Assembly: GCF_000243395.2 (NCBI RefSeq)
Contig: NZ_CM001484.1
Coordinates: 1,661,568-1,725,567 of the forward strand
DNA from: Saccharomonospora glauca K62
GTDB taxonomy: Bacteria; Actinomycetota; Actinomycetes; Mycobacteriales; Pseudonocardiaceae
Length of the DNA stretch: 64,000 bases
Direction: 5' to 3'
Shown here: positions 19,842 through 29,057 of the stretch, piece by piece
How positions within the stretch are numbered: the stretch's first letter is position 1
How the letters are laid out: every line of letters begins with the position of its first letter
Notes under the pieces: generated by a model
Seen by the model: only the letters and a program-made list of their open reading frames with translations
Database searches by the model: none
Told to the model about the DNA's origin: nothing
Translations under genes and position numbers: made by a program

Positions 19842-20512
19842 CTCCCGTGACCCGAGCGGACGGACAGGGCCTGCCGCCCGGAGCGATACCGTGGCTGCAC
19901 GATCTGGGCAGGCTCATCGCCCGCCTGCTCTACCGGCCCGCGTACCGGCTGCGGGTCCGGGGCATGGAGCGGGTGCCGCGCACCGGTCCCGTCGTGCTCG
20001 TCGCCAACCACAGCACGATGCTGGAACCGCAGCTCATCTTCGGAATGTTGCCGCGGCGCTCGGTGTTCCTCGTCAAGAAGGAGATGTTCACCGGCGCGGT
20101 CGGGTGGGGGCTGCGCCGTATCGGACAGGTACCGGTACGGCGCGGTTCCCCGGATCGCACCGCGCTGCTGACTGTCACCGACGTGCTGCGGGACGGCGGA
20201 CTGGTGGGCGTGTTCCCCGAGGGCACTCGCGGCGCGGGGGACGTGAGCCAAGCACAGCGGGGAGCGGCGTGGCTGGTGCGAGCGACCGGTGCCGTGGTGC
20301 TCCCGGTGGCGGTGCGGGGGACACTACGACCCCGGAGGACGTGGCGACGCCCGCGTCCGGTGATCGACGTGGTGGTCGGTGACCCGTTCACCCTCGACGT
20401 CGGCAAGGGACGAGCCGGTCTCGTCCGGGCCACCGACCGGCTTCGGGAGACCCTCGCCGCGCTCGTGCGCGCCGTTGACGACGAGCGTGCCCGCCGAGAC
20501 CGCGAGAACTGA
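19838..20512 (+). CDS. PlsC-like lysophospholipid acyltransferase
   Basis: A 224-residue acyltransferase of the PlsC/LPLAT family, expected to acylate a lysophospholipid or glycerolipid intermediate at the membrane. The family FPEGTRG motif (block III) is present near residue 126. Block I reads NHSTMLEP at 57-64, so the catalytic His58 is followed by x4 and Glu rather than the usual Asp. It overlaps cmk by four bases and precedes der, an arrangement common in actinobacteria. The substrate cannot be told from sequence. Confidence 0.82.
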   Translation: MTPVTRADGQGLPPGAIPWLHDLGRLIARLLYRPAYRLRVRGMERVPRTGPVVLVANHSTMLEPQLIFGMLPRRSVFLVKKEMFTGAVGWGLRRIGQVPVRRGSPDRTALLTVTDVLRDGGLVGVFPEGTRGAGDVSQAQRGAAWLVRATGAVVLPVAVRGTLRPRRTWRRPRPVIDVVVGDPFTLDVGKGRAGLVRATDRLRETLAALVRAVDDERARRDREN

Positions 20513-20567
20513 CGATTCCGGGGGAGCGCCCCCGGCAGGACAGGCAGAACGAGGGAAGAGACGACGC

Positions 20568-21983
20568 ATGACCGAACTGGACGGAACCTGGTCCGACGAG
20601 GCGGAGTTCCTCCGACTCGACGCTGCCGCCGCCGAGGAAACGTACCCGGAGGCGGGCGAACCGCCGCAGCCCGTGGTGGCCGTCGTCGGCAGGCCGAACG
20701 TCGGCAAGTCCACGCTGGTGAACCGCATCCTGGGCCGTCGGGAGGCGGTCGTTCAGGACACGCCGGGCGTGACGAGGGACCGCATCGCCTACGACGCTTC
20801 CTGGCGCGGCCGCCGCTTCACGCTGGTGGACACCGGTGGCTGGGAGCCGGGCGCGTCGGGCCTGCAGGCCTCGGTCGCGGCCCAGGCCGAGCTGGCGATG
20901 TCCACGGCCGACGTGGTGCTGCTCGTGGTGGACGCCTCCGTGGGAGCCACCGCGACCGACGAGGCCGTGGCCAAGGTCCTGCGCCGCTCGAAGCGGCCCG
21001 TGATCCTCGCGGCGAACAAGGTCGACGACGAGCGGCTCCTGGCCGAGGCGGCGTCGTTGTGGTCCCTCGGGCTGGGCGAGCCGAGGCCGGTGAGCGCGCT
21101 GCACGGGCGCAGCTCCGGTGACCTGCTCGACGCCGTCGTGGAGGCCCTGCCGGACGCCCCCCGCGAAACCGACCGGGCCACCGCGGGGCCGAGGCGGGTG
21201 GCTCTGGTGGGCAAGCCCAACGTCGGCAAGTCGAGTCTGCTGAACAAGCTGACGGGCGAGCAGCGCGCCGTGGTCGACTCCGTGGCGGGCACCACGGTGG
21301 ACCCGGTGGACTCGCTGGTCGAACTCGACGGCCAGCTCTGGCGTTTCGTGGACACCGCGGGGCTGCGCAAGCGGGTGCAGACGGCGAGCGGCACCGAGTA
21401 CTACGCCTCCCTGCGCACCAAGACCGCCATCGACGCGGCGGAGGTGGCCATCGTGCTGCTCGACGCCAGCGAGCCGCTGTCGGAGCAGGACCTGCGCATC
21501 GTCACCACCGTCGCGGACGCGGGACGGGCGCTGGTGCTCGCGTTCAACAAGTGGGACCTCGTGGACGAGGACCGCCGCCACCAGCTCGAACGAGAGGTCG
21601 ATCGAGGGTTGGTGCGCGTGCCGTGGGCGGAGCGGGTGAACGTGTCGGCCCTGACCGGACGAGCCGTGCGCAAACTCGCCCCCGCTCTCCGAACCGCCTT
21701 GGCGTCGTGGGAGCAGCGCGTGCCCACCGGACAGCTCAACAGTTGGCTGTCCGACCTCATCGCCGCCACTCCGCCCCCGGTGCGTGGCGGCAAGCAGCCG
21801 AAGGTGCTCTTCGCCACGCAGGCGGGGGTGCGGCCGCCCACGCTGGTGCTGTTCACCACGGGCTTCCTGGAGGCGGGCTACCGCCGGTTCATCGAGCGCA
21901 AGTTCCGCGAGCGCTTCGGGTTCACGGGCACCCCGGTCCGGATCAACGTCCGAGTGCGGGAGAAGAAGCCCAGGAAGAAGTGA
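20568..21983 (+). CDS. der: ribosome-assembly GTPase Der (EngA)
   Basis: Der has two tandem GTPase domains and acts in 50S subunit maturation. The 471-residue protein shows the first G1 motif GRPNVGKST at 41-49 and the second GKPNVGKSS near 215, with [28 protein letters not shown] and NKWDLV. It ends in a KH-like domain with a basic tail (REKKPRKK). The ATG at 20568 is preceded by GAGGGAAGAG. An upstream in-frame extension is unlikely, since it overlaps the acyltransferase. The ROK gene converges 11 bp downstream. Confidence 0.97.
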   Translation: MTELDGTWSDEAEFLRLDAAAAEETYPEAGEPPQPVVAVVGRPNVGKSTLVNRILGRREAVVQDTPGVTRDRIAYDASWRGRRFTLVDTGGWEPGASGLQASVAAQAELAMSTADVVLLVVDASVGATATDEAVAKVLRRSKRPVILAANKVDDERLLAEAASLWSLGLGEPRPVSALHGRSSGDLLDAVVEALPDAPRETDRATAGPRRVALVGKPNVGKSSLLNKLTGEQRAVVDSVAGTTVDPVDSLVELDGQLWRFVDTAGLRKRVQTASGTEYYASLRTKTAIDAAEVAIVLLDASEPLSEQDLRIVTTVADAGRALVLAFNKWDLVDEDRRHQLEREVDRGLVRVPWAERVNVSALTGRAVRKLAPALRTALASWEQRVPTGQLNSWLSDLIAATPPPVRGGKQPKVLFATQAGVRPPTLVLFTTGFLEAGYRRFIERKFRERFGFTGTPVRINVRVREKKPRKK

Positions 21984-21994
21984 CGTGCGCGGGC

Positions 21995-23326
21995 TCAGAG
22001 CACGGGCTCGCGCAGCGGCACCGTGACGAGTGAGGGGTCGCCCGCCGGGCTGCCCCTGTCCACCCACCGGGCGAGGCGCTCGGGGGTGAACAACTCGTCG
22101 ATGACCATGAACGCCGCACCGACGAGCCCCGCTCGGTTGCTGAGCGTGGAGCGCGTAATGCGCAGTTCCCGTGTCGCGAGCGGCAGTGATCGCCGGTAGA
22201 CGGTCTCCCGCACGGCGGCCAGCAGCAGGTCGCCCGCTCGCGACACTCCGCCACCGATGACCACGAGGGCGGGGTTGTAGAAGCTGACGAGCGTCGCCAG
22301 CAAGCTGCCGATGAGCCGTCCGGCGCGGGTCAGCAGCTCCACCGACGTGCGGTCGCCGCTTTGCGCCGCGCGGGAGACGTCGGCCGCCGTCACCGTACCG
22401 GTGGAGGCGAGCACCTCGGCGAGGAACGGGCTGCGGCCCTGCTTCGCCGCGGCCAGCCCGTCGCGGGCCAGTGCCGCGCCGCCCGCGTACGCCTCCAGGC
22501 ACCCCGTGTTGCCGCACCGGCACACGACGTCGTCCTCGTCGGAGGCCGCCGCGTGCCCGATGTCGCCCGCGCAGCCCTGGCTGCCCCGGTGCAACGTGCC
22601 ACCGGACACCAGGCCCGCACCGATACCGGTGCCGATCTTCACGTAGAGGATGTCCCGCTGACCCCTCGCCGAGCCGGCCCGCAGCTCGCCGAGCGCCATG
22701 GTGTTCACCTCGTTGTCCACCCAGACCGGGGTGTCGTAGCGGCGCGCGAGACGTTCGCGCACCGGGTAGCCGTCCCAGCCGGGCATGATCGGTGGCGCGC
22801 TCGGCCGTCCCGTGGCGAACTCCACCGGACCGGGAAGGCCGATGCCCACTCCCCACACCGCGAGGTCCGGGGCGGCGAGTTCGGTACGCACCTGGTCGAG
22901 CAGTTCGTCGAAGATCTGCTCGACGCGGTCCAGCACGGGGTCCGGTCCCGCCGCGATGTCGTGCCCCTCGGTGTGCTCGGCCAGCACCGTTCCGGTGAGG
23001 TCGGTGACTCCGACGCTGATGCCGGTGGCACCGAGTTCCGCGGCGAGGATCACTCCCGCTTGCGCGCGAAACCGGAGCTCACGGGGCGCTCGCCCGCCAC
23101 TGGAGGGCCCGAGGGCTCCTTCCTCCAGCAAACCACACGCCGTGAGTTGGTTCACTCGCTGTGTGACGACGGTGCGGCCGAGGCCCGAACGCCGGCCGAT
23201 CTCCGGCCGGGTCCTCGCGGTACCCGAACGCACGAGATCGAGCACGGTGGCCAGGCTGTCGACGTGATCACCGACCGGCATCGTCGGGATTGTTGGTCCG
23301 GATTGAGACACCTGCACCCGCTCCAT
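21995..23326 (-). CDS. ROK family transcriptional regulator
   Basis: A 443-residue protein with an N-terminal winged-HTH (about residues 25-85, RPEIGRRSGLGRTVVTQRVNQL) fused to a ROK sugar-kinase fold. It has the ATP-type site VGIGLPGPV, the DNEVNTMALGE segment and the ROK zinc motif CRCGNTGCLE. Such proteins are usually repressors of sugar uptake or catabolism (NagC/XylR-like). No sugar genes adjoin it, so its targets are elsewhere. The start at 23326 is uncertain, and a second in-frame ATG lies at 23281. It diverges from the PAC2 gene. Confidence 0.88.
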   Translation of the reverse strand: MERVQVSQSGPTIPTMPVGDHVDSLATVLDLVRSGTARTRPEIGRRSGLGRTVVTQRVNQLTACGLLEEGALGPSSGGRAPRELRFRAQAGVILAAELGATGISVGVTDLTGTVLAEHTEGHDIAAGPDPVLDRVEQIFDELLDQVRTELAAPDLAVWGVGIGLPGPVEFATGRPSAPPIMPGWDGYPVRERLARRYDTPVWVDNEVNTMALGELRAGSARGQRDILYVKIGTGIGAGLVSGGTLHRGSQGCAGDIGHAAASDEDDVVCRCGNTGCLEAYAGGAALARDGLAAAKQGRSPFLAEVLASTGTVTAADVSRAAQSGDRTSVELLTRAGRLIGSLLATLVSFYNPALVVIGGGVSRAGDLLLAAVRETVYRRSLPLATRELRITRSTLSNRAGLVGAAFMVIDELFTPERLARWVDRGSPAGDPSLVTVPLREPVL

Positions 23327-23439
23327 CTTTCCATCATGGGCCGCCTCGAAATGGCACCCTCGGGTGGTGTGGTGGGATTGAACGGGCGTCAGCAGGCGTT
23401 ACCCCTGTGAGGCAGACGTGGTGAGGTCAGGAGGTTGAC

Positions 23440-24363
23440 GTGGATCGCAATCCGGAGCAGCTGTACGACCTGGACTCCGGGGTCTTCGTGCCGGAAGAGG
23501 CGGTGCTGCTCTACCACTTCGACGGATTCGTCGACGCGGGCTCGGCAGGGAGGACCCTCGTTGACCACCTGCGGTCGGAATTCGACGGACCCGTGGTGGC
23601 GCGGTTCGACGTCGACCGGCTGCTCGACTACCGCTCGCGGCGGCCCGTGATGACGTTCGCCGCCGACCACTGGGCCGACTACGACGAACCGGAGCTGGTC
23701 GTGCGCCTGTTGCACGACTCCGACGGAACACCCCTGCTGCTGTTCACCGGCCCGGAGCCCGACACGCAGTGGGAGACGTTCATCGCCGCCGTGCGCGGCC
23801 TGGTGCAGCGCTGGCGGGTGCGGCTGTCGGTCACCGCGCACGGCATCCCGATGGGCGTGCCGCACACCAGGCCGCTGGGCATCACCGCCCACGCGACCCG
23901 CCCCGAACTCACGCGCAGCCACCGGGCCACCTTCAACCACGTGCAGGTGCCGGGCAGCGCCGGGGCGTTGTTGCAGTACCGGCTCGGCCAGGCGGGGCAC
24001 GACGTGGTGGGGTTCGCCGTCCACGTCCCGCACTATCTCGCGCAGTCGCGGTACCCGGCCGCGGCGCTGCGGCTGAGCGACGCGGTGTCCGAGGCGACCG
24101 GCTTGCGCATCCCTCAGGCTGGTCTGCGGGAAGCCGCGCACGCCGCGAACCTGGAGGTCGACCGTCAGGTCCGGGAGAGCGCCGAGGTCGCGGACGTGGT
24201 CGCCGCGCTGGAACGGCAGTACGACGCCTTCACCGAGGCGAGCCCGGAGAGCAACCTGCTCGCCGACACCGAGGAGATGCCCAGCGGCGACGAGTTGGCC
24301 GCGCACTTCGAGCGCTTCCTCGCCGAGCAGCAGCAGGGCCGCTCCGAACCGGGGGAGAATTGA
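23440..24363 (+). CDS. PAC2 family protein
   Basis: A 307-residue protein of the PAC2 (proteasome assembly chaperone 2-like) family, with the typical opening FDGFVDAGSAG and the central GIPMGVPHTRP / ITAHATRPEL segment. Actinobacteria keep PAC2 homologues, and many also have proteasomes, but a chaperone role in bacteria has not been settled. No proteasome genes lie nearby. The GTG start has a near-perfect AGGAGG Shine-Dalgarno. It appears to be monocistronic. Confidence 0.85.
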   Translation: MDRNPEQLYDLDSGVFVPEEAVLLYHFDGFVDAGSAGRTLVDHLRSEFDGPVVARFDVDRLLDYRSRRPVMTFAADHWADYDEPELVVRLLHDSDGTPLLLFTGPEPDTQWETFIAAVRGLVQRWRVRLSVTAHGIPMGVPHTRPLGITAHATRPELTRSHRATFNHVQVPGSAGALLQYRLGQAGHDVVGFAVHVPHYLAQSRYPAAALRLSDAVSEATGLRIPQAGLREAAHAANLEVDRQVRESAEVADVVAALERQYDAFTEASPESNLLADTEEMPSGDELAAHFERFLAEQQQGRSEPGEN

Positions 24364-24620
24364 CGACCGGGCCGCCCCTCGTTCGGGTTCGCGGGGTGAG
24401 GAAGGCAGCGTGACGCGGCGGACACGACCGCCGATCGCGCTGCCATTCGTTTCTCCACCGGCTCGTGGCGTCGACCGGGGTCCTCGGCGCCCGTGCCGAG
24501 CCCTTCGTCCGTGTCGGTGGGTTTCGGGGCGCACACGCCCGGTGGAAGGCCGGAGATCCCGTGTCGAATGTCCTACCGGGTCCCACGTGAAGGGGAGGGG
24601 GCGGTCCTTCGGTCCGTCGA
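24364..24620. other. gap between the PAC2 gene and the tRNA terminator
   Basis: No gene is supported. The longer open frames here run into tRNA sequence on the opposite strand and lack ribosome sites. I see no repeats or clear promoter. Confidence 0.5.
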
Positions 24621-24659
24621 CAAAAGACAAACCCCGCCCCGGAGCTTTCCGGGACGGGG
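24621..24659 (-). terminator. intrinsic terminator of the tRNA-Gly-Cys-Val unit
   Basis: Read on the minus strand, CCCCGTCCCGG and CCGGGGCGGGG form an 11-bp stem (one mismatch) around AAAGCT. A T-rich run (TTTGTCTTTT) follows, a classical Rho-independent terminator just after tRNA-Val. Confidence 0.85.
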
Positions 24660-24663
24660 CTGG

Positions 24664-24738
24664 TGGTGCGCGATACTGGGATCGAACCAGTGACCTCTAC
24701 CGTGTCAAGGTAGCGCTCTCCCGCTGAGCTAATCGCGC
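24664..24738 (-). tRNA. tRNA-Val (anticodon GAC)
   Basis: Minus-strand cloverleaf with acceptor GCGCGAT/ATCGCGC, D-arm AGCTCAGCGGGAGAGC, anticodon stem CTACC/GGTAG with loop TTGACAC, and T-arm CTGGTTCGATCCCAG. CCA is encoded (24664-24666). It reads GUC/GUU codons. The tRNA-Cys 3' end is one base upstream, so both are processed from one precursor. Confidence 0.97.
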
Positions 24739-24739
24739 G

Positions 24740-24811
24740 AGGCGGAGACGGGAATCGAACCCGTGTACAGGGCTTTGCAGGCCCTTGCCTGAACCACTCG
24801 GCCACTCCGCC
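24740..24811 (-). tRNA. tRNA-Cys (anticodon GCA)
   Basis: Minus-strand cloverleaf with acceptor GGCGGAG/CTCCGCC, anticodon stem AGGGC/GCCCT around CTGCAAA, and T-arm CGGGTTCGATTCCCG. The discriminator base is U, the canonical identity element of tRNA-Cys. CCA is not encoded. It is the middle gene of the Gly-Cys-Val unit. Confidence 0.97.
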
Positions 24812-24865
24812 GTGTGTGTGGATCAAGCGCGAGCTCGATCCAACTGCGGAATGCCGCCGCAGTCG

Positions 24866-24938
24866 AGCGGACGACGGGACTCGAACCCGCGACCCTCACC
24901 TTGGCAAGGTGATGCGCTACCAACTGCGCTACGTCCGC
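24866..24938 (-). tRNA. tRNA-Gly (anticodon GCC)
   Basis: Minus-strand cloverleaf with acceptor GCGGACG/CGTCCGC, D-arm AGCGCAGTTGGTAGCGC, anticodon stem TCACC/GGTGA with loop TTGCCAA, and T-arm GCGGGTTCGAGTCCCGT. The discriminator is U and CCA is not encoded. First gene of the three-tRNA unit, reading GGC/GGU, the main glycine codons in this genome. Confidence 0.97.
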
Positions 24939-25002
24939 AATCTCCGACTCCGTGTCACTCGGCCTCTCGGTCGGTGACCCGTCGTCGTCGTGTGGAAAGA
25001 AC

Positions 25003-25032
25003 TTTATCCGATGCCCTTCCGGCCGTTTTCAC
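25003..25032 (-). promoter_or_regulatory. possible promoter of the tRNA-Gly-Cys-Val unit
   Basis: On the minus strand GTGAAA and GATAAA are separated by 18 bp, and the -10-like box lies about 65 bp before tRNA-Gly. It is the best -35/-10 pair upstream of the tRNAs, but it is not a strong consensus. Confidence 0.35.
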
Positions 25033-25065
25033 CGGGGGTGGTCATGTTCTCGCGCAAGCCTCTGA

Positions 25066-25491
25066 TCAGCCAAGATCATGCGGAATCAGCCTCGTGAGCG
25101 CGTCGTCGACGTCGACCCACAGGTGTTCGTTGCCGGGCAGCACGACGTCGTAGGTCTGGTCGAGGAAGTCGGCCAGCTCCTGGGCGGAGGCTTCGAACAT
25201 CGCGTGACCGGAAGGCGAGTTCAGTTCGACGAAGACGGAGTCGGGGTCCTCGATCGACGGCTTGATGCGCACGTCGCCGTCGCCCGCCTCGCCGAGCAGG
25301 CCGTCGGCCAGGAGGTCGCGGGCGAAGACCCACTCGACCCAACCGGCGCGTCCCGTGCGGAACGCCGCCACGACCGCGTACGGATCGCGGGTGTCGTACC
25401 GCAGTTCCACCTTCACCGGAACCGGAGGCGTTCGCGGCGCGAGAAGGTCGAAGACCGCCGTGGACCGGAGCGTGACGTGATCGTTTCGCAT
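25066..25491 (-). CDS. SsgB-like sporulation/cell-division regulator (SsgA family)
   Basis: A 141-residue SsgA-like protein. In Streptomyces, SsgB recruits FtsZ to future septum sites during sporulation. Members occur only in morphologically complex actinomycetes. Family features are visible: DPYAVVAAFRTGRAGWVEWVFARDLL, a GDGDVRIKP strand and LNSPSGHAMFEA. I chose ATG 25491, which has AAGGG 8 nt upstream, over an in-frame start 102 bp earlier that adds a non-conserved basic stretch. The gene lies between the tRNA-Val(GAC) unit and tRNA-Val(CAC). Calling it SsgB specifically rests on overall likeness. Confidence 0.85.
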   Translation of the reverse strand: MRNDHVTLRSTAVFDLLAPRTPPVPVKVELRYDTRDPYAVVAAFRTGRAGWVEWVFARDLLADGLLGEAGDGDVRIKPSIEDPDSVFVELNSPSGHAMFEASAQELADFLDQTYDVVLPGNEHLWVDVDDALTRLIPHDLG

Positions 25492-25782
25492 GTCGTTACC
25501 CTTCTGCTCCCTTCCGGCCGGCTTCGGCCGTGTCCTACGGGTGTGACGCACTCCGGCGCCGGCTCGATCACCTTGAGTCCGAACATCACCCAAACGTGTG
25601 CGTCGCGTGGGAGGCCCCGGTACATCCTGCTTGCTTGCCGGGGCGAAGGACAGACAAGTCGCGCGAATGTTGCAGCGGACACCCGGCGGGTGCCGGACCG
25701 CCGTGCGTCCTCGTTTCGGGCTCGCATCGACCTGTCACCAGTGGAAACGGCTCTCGGTGCTCCCGCCGCGATCCCGTTGCCG

Positions 25783-25809
25783 CCCCAAAAGGGGACCCCG
25801 CTTTCGGGG
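25783..25809. other. two adjacent short hairpins upstream of tRNA-Val(CAC)
   Basis: CCCC-AAAA-GGGG (25783-25794) is followed directly by CCCCG-CTTT-CGGGG (25796-25809). They lie 40 bp before the tRNA. They could form the end of an upstream transcript or be chance in GC-rich DNA. Confidence 0.35.
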
Positions 25810-25825
25810 CGCGATCAGCCTCCGC

Positions 25826-25831
25826 TACAGT
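25826..25831 (+). promoter_or_regulatory. -10 box for tRNA-Val(CAC)
   Basis: TACAGT is 18 bp before the first base of the mature tRNA, a sensible distance for a short 5' leader. No good -35 box is seen. Confidence 0.4.
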
Positions 25832-25849
25832 TGTTCCCACAACAGCACA

Positions 25850-25924
25850 GGGCGATTAGCTCAGCGGGAGAGCGCTTCGTTCACACCGAAGAGGTCACTG
25901 GTTCGATCCCAGTATCGCCCACCA
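25850..25924 (+). tRNA. tRNA-Val (anticodon CAC)
   Basis: Plus-strand cloverleaf with acceptor GGGCGAT/ATCGCCC, anticodon stem CTTCG/CGAAG around TTCACAC, T-arm CTGGTTCGATCCCAG, discriminator A, and encoded CCA (25922-25924). It reads GUG, a favoured valine codon here. Outside the anticodon arm and the acceptor ends it is nearly identical to the oppositely oriented tRNA-Val(GAC) 1.1 kb away. Confidence 0.97.
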
Positions 25925-25952
25925 CGACGATTCAGTTGTTTTCCTTGCAGGG

Positions 25953-25976
25953 CCCGGCATTCGCCGGGTCTTTCTC
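25953..25976 (+). terminator. terminator after tRNA-Val(CAC)
   Basis: CCCGGC-ATTC-GCCGGG followed by TCTTTCT, 29 bp after the tRNA CCA. A short but well-formed intrinsic terminator. Confidence 0.75.
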
Positions 25977-26384
25977 ATGTTCCCGTGGTCATTGGTTCCA
26001 ACCAGCCGCGACGGGCACACACCCCGGCCCGAGTGAACAGTTCGGACACGGTGTGCTGCTGATTTCACGGCGTCGGCCGGGTAACGGCCACGAGGTCCAC
26101 CCACCACGGCGGGTGTTCGCTCACTCACGGCGACAAGCGATGTCTTCCGACGTGCCACGACGTCTGCTCGACGTCACGATCTCGCGAGGTCGCCGGGATG
26201 AACTTGGTCGGGGCCGGGAACAACCGTTCTCGGTGCCTCCCACGGTAGTGGGCGACCCGGGGATTGTGACGTTCCTGTTACCACGACCACCTTGTGCTCG
26301 ACATCACAGCGGGGCCGGGTGTGAGTGTGGTCTCCTGGGAGGCTTGTCCGCGTGACCCGAGGTCGGGGCGGCCGATGTGAGGGC
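25977..26384. other. gap upstream of thrS without a supported gene
   Basis: About 400 bp between the tRNA terminator and the thrS promoter. Open frames across it have no ribosome site and no recognisable product. I looked for a T-box leader, expected before some aminoacyl-tRNA synthetase genes, and found neither the T-box sequence nor a following terminator. Confidence 0.5.
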
Positions 26385-26390
26385 TAGCAT
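26385..26390 (+). promoter_or_regulatory. -10 box of thrS
   Basis: TAGCAT lies 40 bp before the thrS GTG, which would give a leader of about 34 nt carrying the AAGGGAG ribosome site. No clear -35 box. Confidence 0.4.
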
Positions 26391-26430
26391 CGTGCGTGCA
26401 CGTCAAACCACTTTCGCAAGGGAGTTCCCC

Positions 26431-28509
26431 GTGTCGCAGTCGTCGTCCGCCGCAGTCTCGTCCGCCTCGCGCGTGGTGGTGCGAGCAGGCACTACGGCGG
26501 GTGCCGCGGTACGTGAGGCGGGTTACCCCAGCAAGGGTGCCGAGGCCATCGTCGTCGTGCGTGACCCCTCCGGGGCCCTTCGAGACCTCGCGTGGACGCC
26601 GGACGCCGACGTCGAGGTGGAGCCGGTCGCGGCCAACACCGAGGACGGCAGGAGTGTGATCCGGCACTCGGCCGCGCACGTGCTCGCGCAGGCCGTGCAG
26701 CAGCAGTTCCCCGAGGCCAAGCTGGGTATCGGGCCGCCCATCAAGGATGGCTTCTACTACGACTTCGCGGTCGACCGGCCGTTCACCCCCGAGGACCTCG
26801 AAGCGCTCGAGAAGCGCATGAAGCAGATCATCAAGGGCGCCCAGCAGTTCTCGCGTCGCGTGGTGCCCTCGGTGGAGGACGCCAAGGCCGAACTCGCCGA
26901 CGAGCCGTTCAAGCTCGAACTGGTGGACCTCAAGTCGGGCGGCGACGCCGACGCCGTCGACACCTCCGAGGTGATGGAGGTCGGCGCGGGCGAGTTGACC
27001 ATCTACGACAACCTCGATCCGCGGACCAAGGAGCGGGTGTGGGGCGATCTGTGCCGGGGTCCGCACGTGCCCACCACCAAGTACATCCCCGCGTTCAAGC
27101 TCACCCGTGTCGCGGCGGCCTACTGGCGCGGTGACGAGAAGAACCCGCAGCTGCAGCGCATCTACGGCACCGCGTGGGAGTCGAAGGAAGCGCAAGAGGC
27201 CTACCTGGAGATGCTGGCCGAGGCCGAGCGGCGCGACCACCGCAAGCTCGGCGCGGAGCTCGACCTGTTCTCGTTCCCGGACGAGATCGGGTCGGGGCTG
27301 CCCGTGTTCCACCCCAAGGGGGGTGTGATCCGCAAGGAGCTGGAGGACTACTCGCGGCGTCGCCACGAGGAGGCGGGCTACCAGTTCGTCAACACGCCCC
27401 ACATCACCAAGGGGCAGTTGTTCGAGACCTCGGGGCACCTGCACTGGTACCGCGAGGGCATGTATCCGGGCATGCACCTCGACGCGGAGTACAACGACGA
27501 CGGCAGTGTGCGCAAGCCCGGCCAGGAGTACTTCCTGAAGCCGATGAACTGCCCCATGCACAACCTCATCTACCGCTCGCGAGGGCGCAGCTACCGTGAG
27601 CTGCCGTTGCGGTTGTTCGAGTTCGGCACCGTGTACCGCTACGAGAAGTCCGGTGTCGTGCACGGCCTCACGCGGGCGCGGGGCTTTACTCAGGACGACG
27701 CGCACATCTACTGCACCGTCGACCAGATGCACGACGAGATCAAGTCGCTGCTGCAGTTCGTGCTCGACCTGCTGCGCGACTACGGTCTCGACGACTTCTA
27801 CCTGGAACTGTCCACACGAGACCCGGAGAAGTCCATCGGCAGCGACGAGGAGTGGGAGCGGGCCACGAACGCGCTGCGCGAGGCGGCCGAGGCCAGTGGG
27901 CTGGACCTGGTGCTCGATCCGGGTGGCGCGGCCTTCTACGCGCCGAAGATCAGCGTTCAGGTCAAGGACGCCATCGGCCGGAGCTGGCAGATGTCCACCA
28001 TCCAGGTGGACCTCATGGAGCCGGAACTGTTCGAGCTGGAGTACCAGGCCGCCGACGGGTCGCGGCAGCGCCCGGTGATGATCCACCGCGCCCTGTTCGG
28101 GTCGATGGAACGGTTCTTCGGCGTGCTCACGGAGCACTACGCGGGCGCGTTCCCCGCGTGGCTGTCGCCGATCCAGGTGGTGGGCATCCCCGTCGCCGAC
28201 GCGCACGTGGAGCACCTCCGGGGCGTCGAGAAGGCGTTGCGTGAGCGGGGAATCCGGGTCGAGGTGGACGCCGGCGACGACCGCATGCAGAAGAAGATCC
28301 GCACCCACACCACGCAGAAGGTGCCGTTCCTGCTGATCGCGGGTGGCAAGGACGTGGAGGCGGATGCCGTGTCGTTCCGCTTCCGCGACGGCAGCCAGAT
28401 CAACGGGGTTCCCGTGGCGACGGCCGTGGATGCCGTGGCCGACTGGATCGCGCGCCGGGAGAACGCGTCGCCGACCGCGGAGACGATGGGAGCCCTCGTT
28501 GGCCGGTGA
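26431..28509 (+). CDS. thrS: threonyl-tRNA synthetase
   Basis: ThrRS charges tRNA-Thr with threonine and edits mischarged serine. The 692-residue product has an N-terminal TGS domain, the editing-domain zinc-like HxxxH (HSAAH, about residue 74), and a class II catalytic core with [12 protein letters not shown] (zinc Cys), [15 protein letters not shown] (motif 2) and [14 protein letters not shown] (motif 3). It ends in the anticodon-binding domain. GTG 26431 has AAGGGAG in front and is preferred over a start 54 bp upstream. The HIT gene overlaps its end by 11 bp. Confidence 0.97.
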   Translation: MSQSSSAAVSSASRVVVRAGTTAGAAVREAGYPSKGAEAIVVVRDPSGALRDLAWTPDADVEVEPVAANTEDGRSVIRHSAAHVLAQAVQQQFPEAKLGIGPPIKDGFYYDFAVDRPFTPEDLEALEKRMKQIIKGAQQFSRRVVPSVEDAKAELADEPFKLELVDLKSGGDADAVDTSEVMEVGAGELTIYDNLDPRTKERVWGDLCRGPHVPTTKYIPAFKLTRVAAAYWRGDEKNPQLQRIYGTAWESKEAQEAYLEMLAEAERRDHRKLGAELDLFSFPDEIGSGLPVFHPKGGVIRKELEDYSRRRHEEAGYQFVNTPHITKGQLFETSGHLHWYREGMYPGMHLDAEYNDDGSVRKPGQEYFLKPMNCPMHNLIYRSRGRSYRELPLRLFEFGTVYRYEKSGVVHGLTRARGFTQDDAHIYCTVDQMHDEIKSLLQFVLDLLRDYGLDDFYLELSTRDPEKSIGSDEEWERATNALREAAEASGLDLVLDPGGAAFYAPKISVQVKDAIGRSWQMSTIQVDLMEPELFELEYQAADGSRQRPVMIHRALFGSMERFFGVLTEHYAGAFPAWLSPIQVVGIPVADAHVEHLRGVEKALRERGIRVEVDAGDDRMQKKIRTHTTQKVPFLLIAGGKDVEADAVSFRFRDGSQINGVPVATAVDAVADWIARRENASPTAETMGALVGR

Positions 28510-29053
28510 GCGGGGCGAGGACCGGACGTTCGTGGAACAGGACGGGGTGGGGGTCCCCGACCAGCTTCAGCGGTTGTGGACCCCTCACCGGATGGCCTAC
28601 ATCCGGGGAGAGAACAAGCCCGACGGCGACGGTGAGAGCGGGTGCCCGTTCTGTCGACTGGCCGGTTTGGACGACGAGACGGCGCTGATCCTCGCGCGCG
28701 GTGAGACCGTCTTCGCGGTGCTCAACCTCTACCCGTACAACCCCGGACACCTCATGGTGGTGCCGTACCGGCACGTGGCCGACTACACGGACCTCACGGC
28801 CGAGGAGACGGCCGAGGTGGCCGACTTCACCAAGCGGGCGATGCGGGTGATCAGGACGGTGTCGCAGGCCCACGGGTTCAACATCGGACTGAACCAGGGG
28901 GTCGCGGCGGGAGCGGGAATCGCCGCCCACCTGCACCAGCACGTGGTGCCGAGGTGGGGCGGCGACTCCAACTTCATGCCGGTCATCGGTCACACGAAGG
29001 TGCTGCCGCAACTGCTCGGGGAGACTCGGAAGTTGCTCGCCGAGGCGTGGTGA
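28499..29053 (+). CDS. HIT family protein, Ap4A phosphorylase-like
   Basis: A 184-residue histidine-triad protein with [17 protein letters not shown] and the catalytic H-x-H-x-H stretch [10 protein letters not shown]. It closely resembles the mycobacterial protein of the thrS-pgsA locus (Rv2613c), characterised as a diadenosine tetraphosphate phosphorylase. I infer the same role, removal of Ap4A that synthetases make. The TTG start at 28499 has GGGAG 6 nt upstream and matches the mycobacterial N-terminus. A GTG at 28532 is the alternative. It overlaps thrS by 11 bp. Confidence 0.88.
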   Translation: MAGERGEDRTFVEQDGVGVPDQLQRLWTPHRMAYIRGENKPDGDGESGCPFCRLAGLDDETALILARGETVFAVLNLYPYNPGHLMVVPYRHVADYTDLTAEETAEVADFTKRAMRVIRTVSQAHGFNIGLNQGVAAGAGIAAHLHQHVVPRWGGDSNFMPVIGHTKVLPQLLGETRKLLAEAW

Positions 29054-29057
29054 GGTC

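Noticed and set aside
20388-22856. 822-codon minus-strand open frame spanning der and part of the ROK gene
   Set aside because: It overlaps two well-supported genes in other frames and shows no domain.
24410-24727. Small protein-coding genes across the tRNA cluster
   Set aside because: These frames run through tRNA genes (ending in products like ILGSNQ, a common tRNA-antisense artefact) and lack ribosome sites.
25977-26430. T-box leader for thrS
   Set aside because: No T-box core sequence, specifier loop or terminator/antiterminator pair could be found. The same is true upstream of aspS and alaS.
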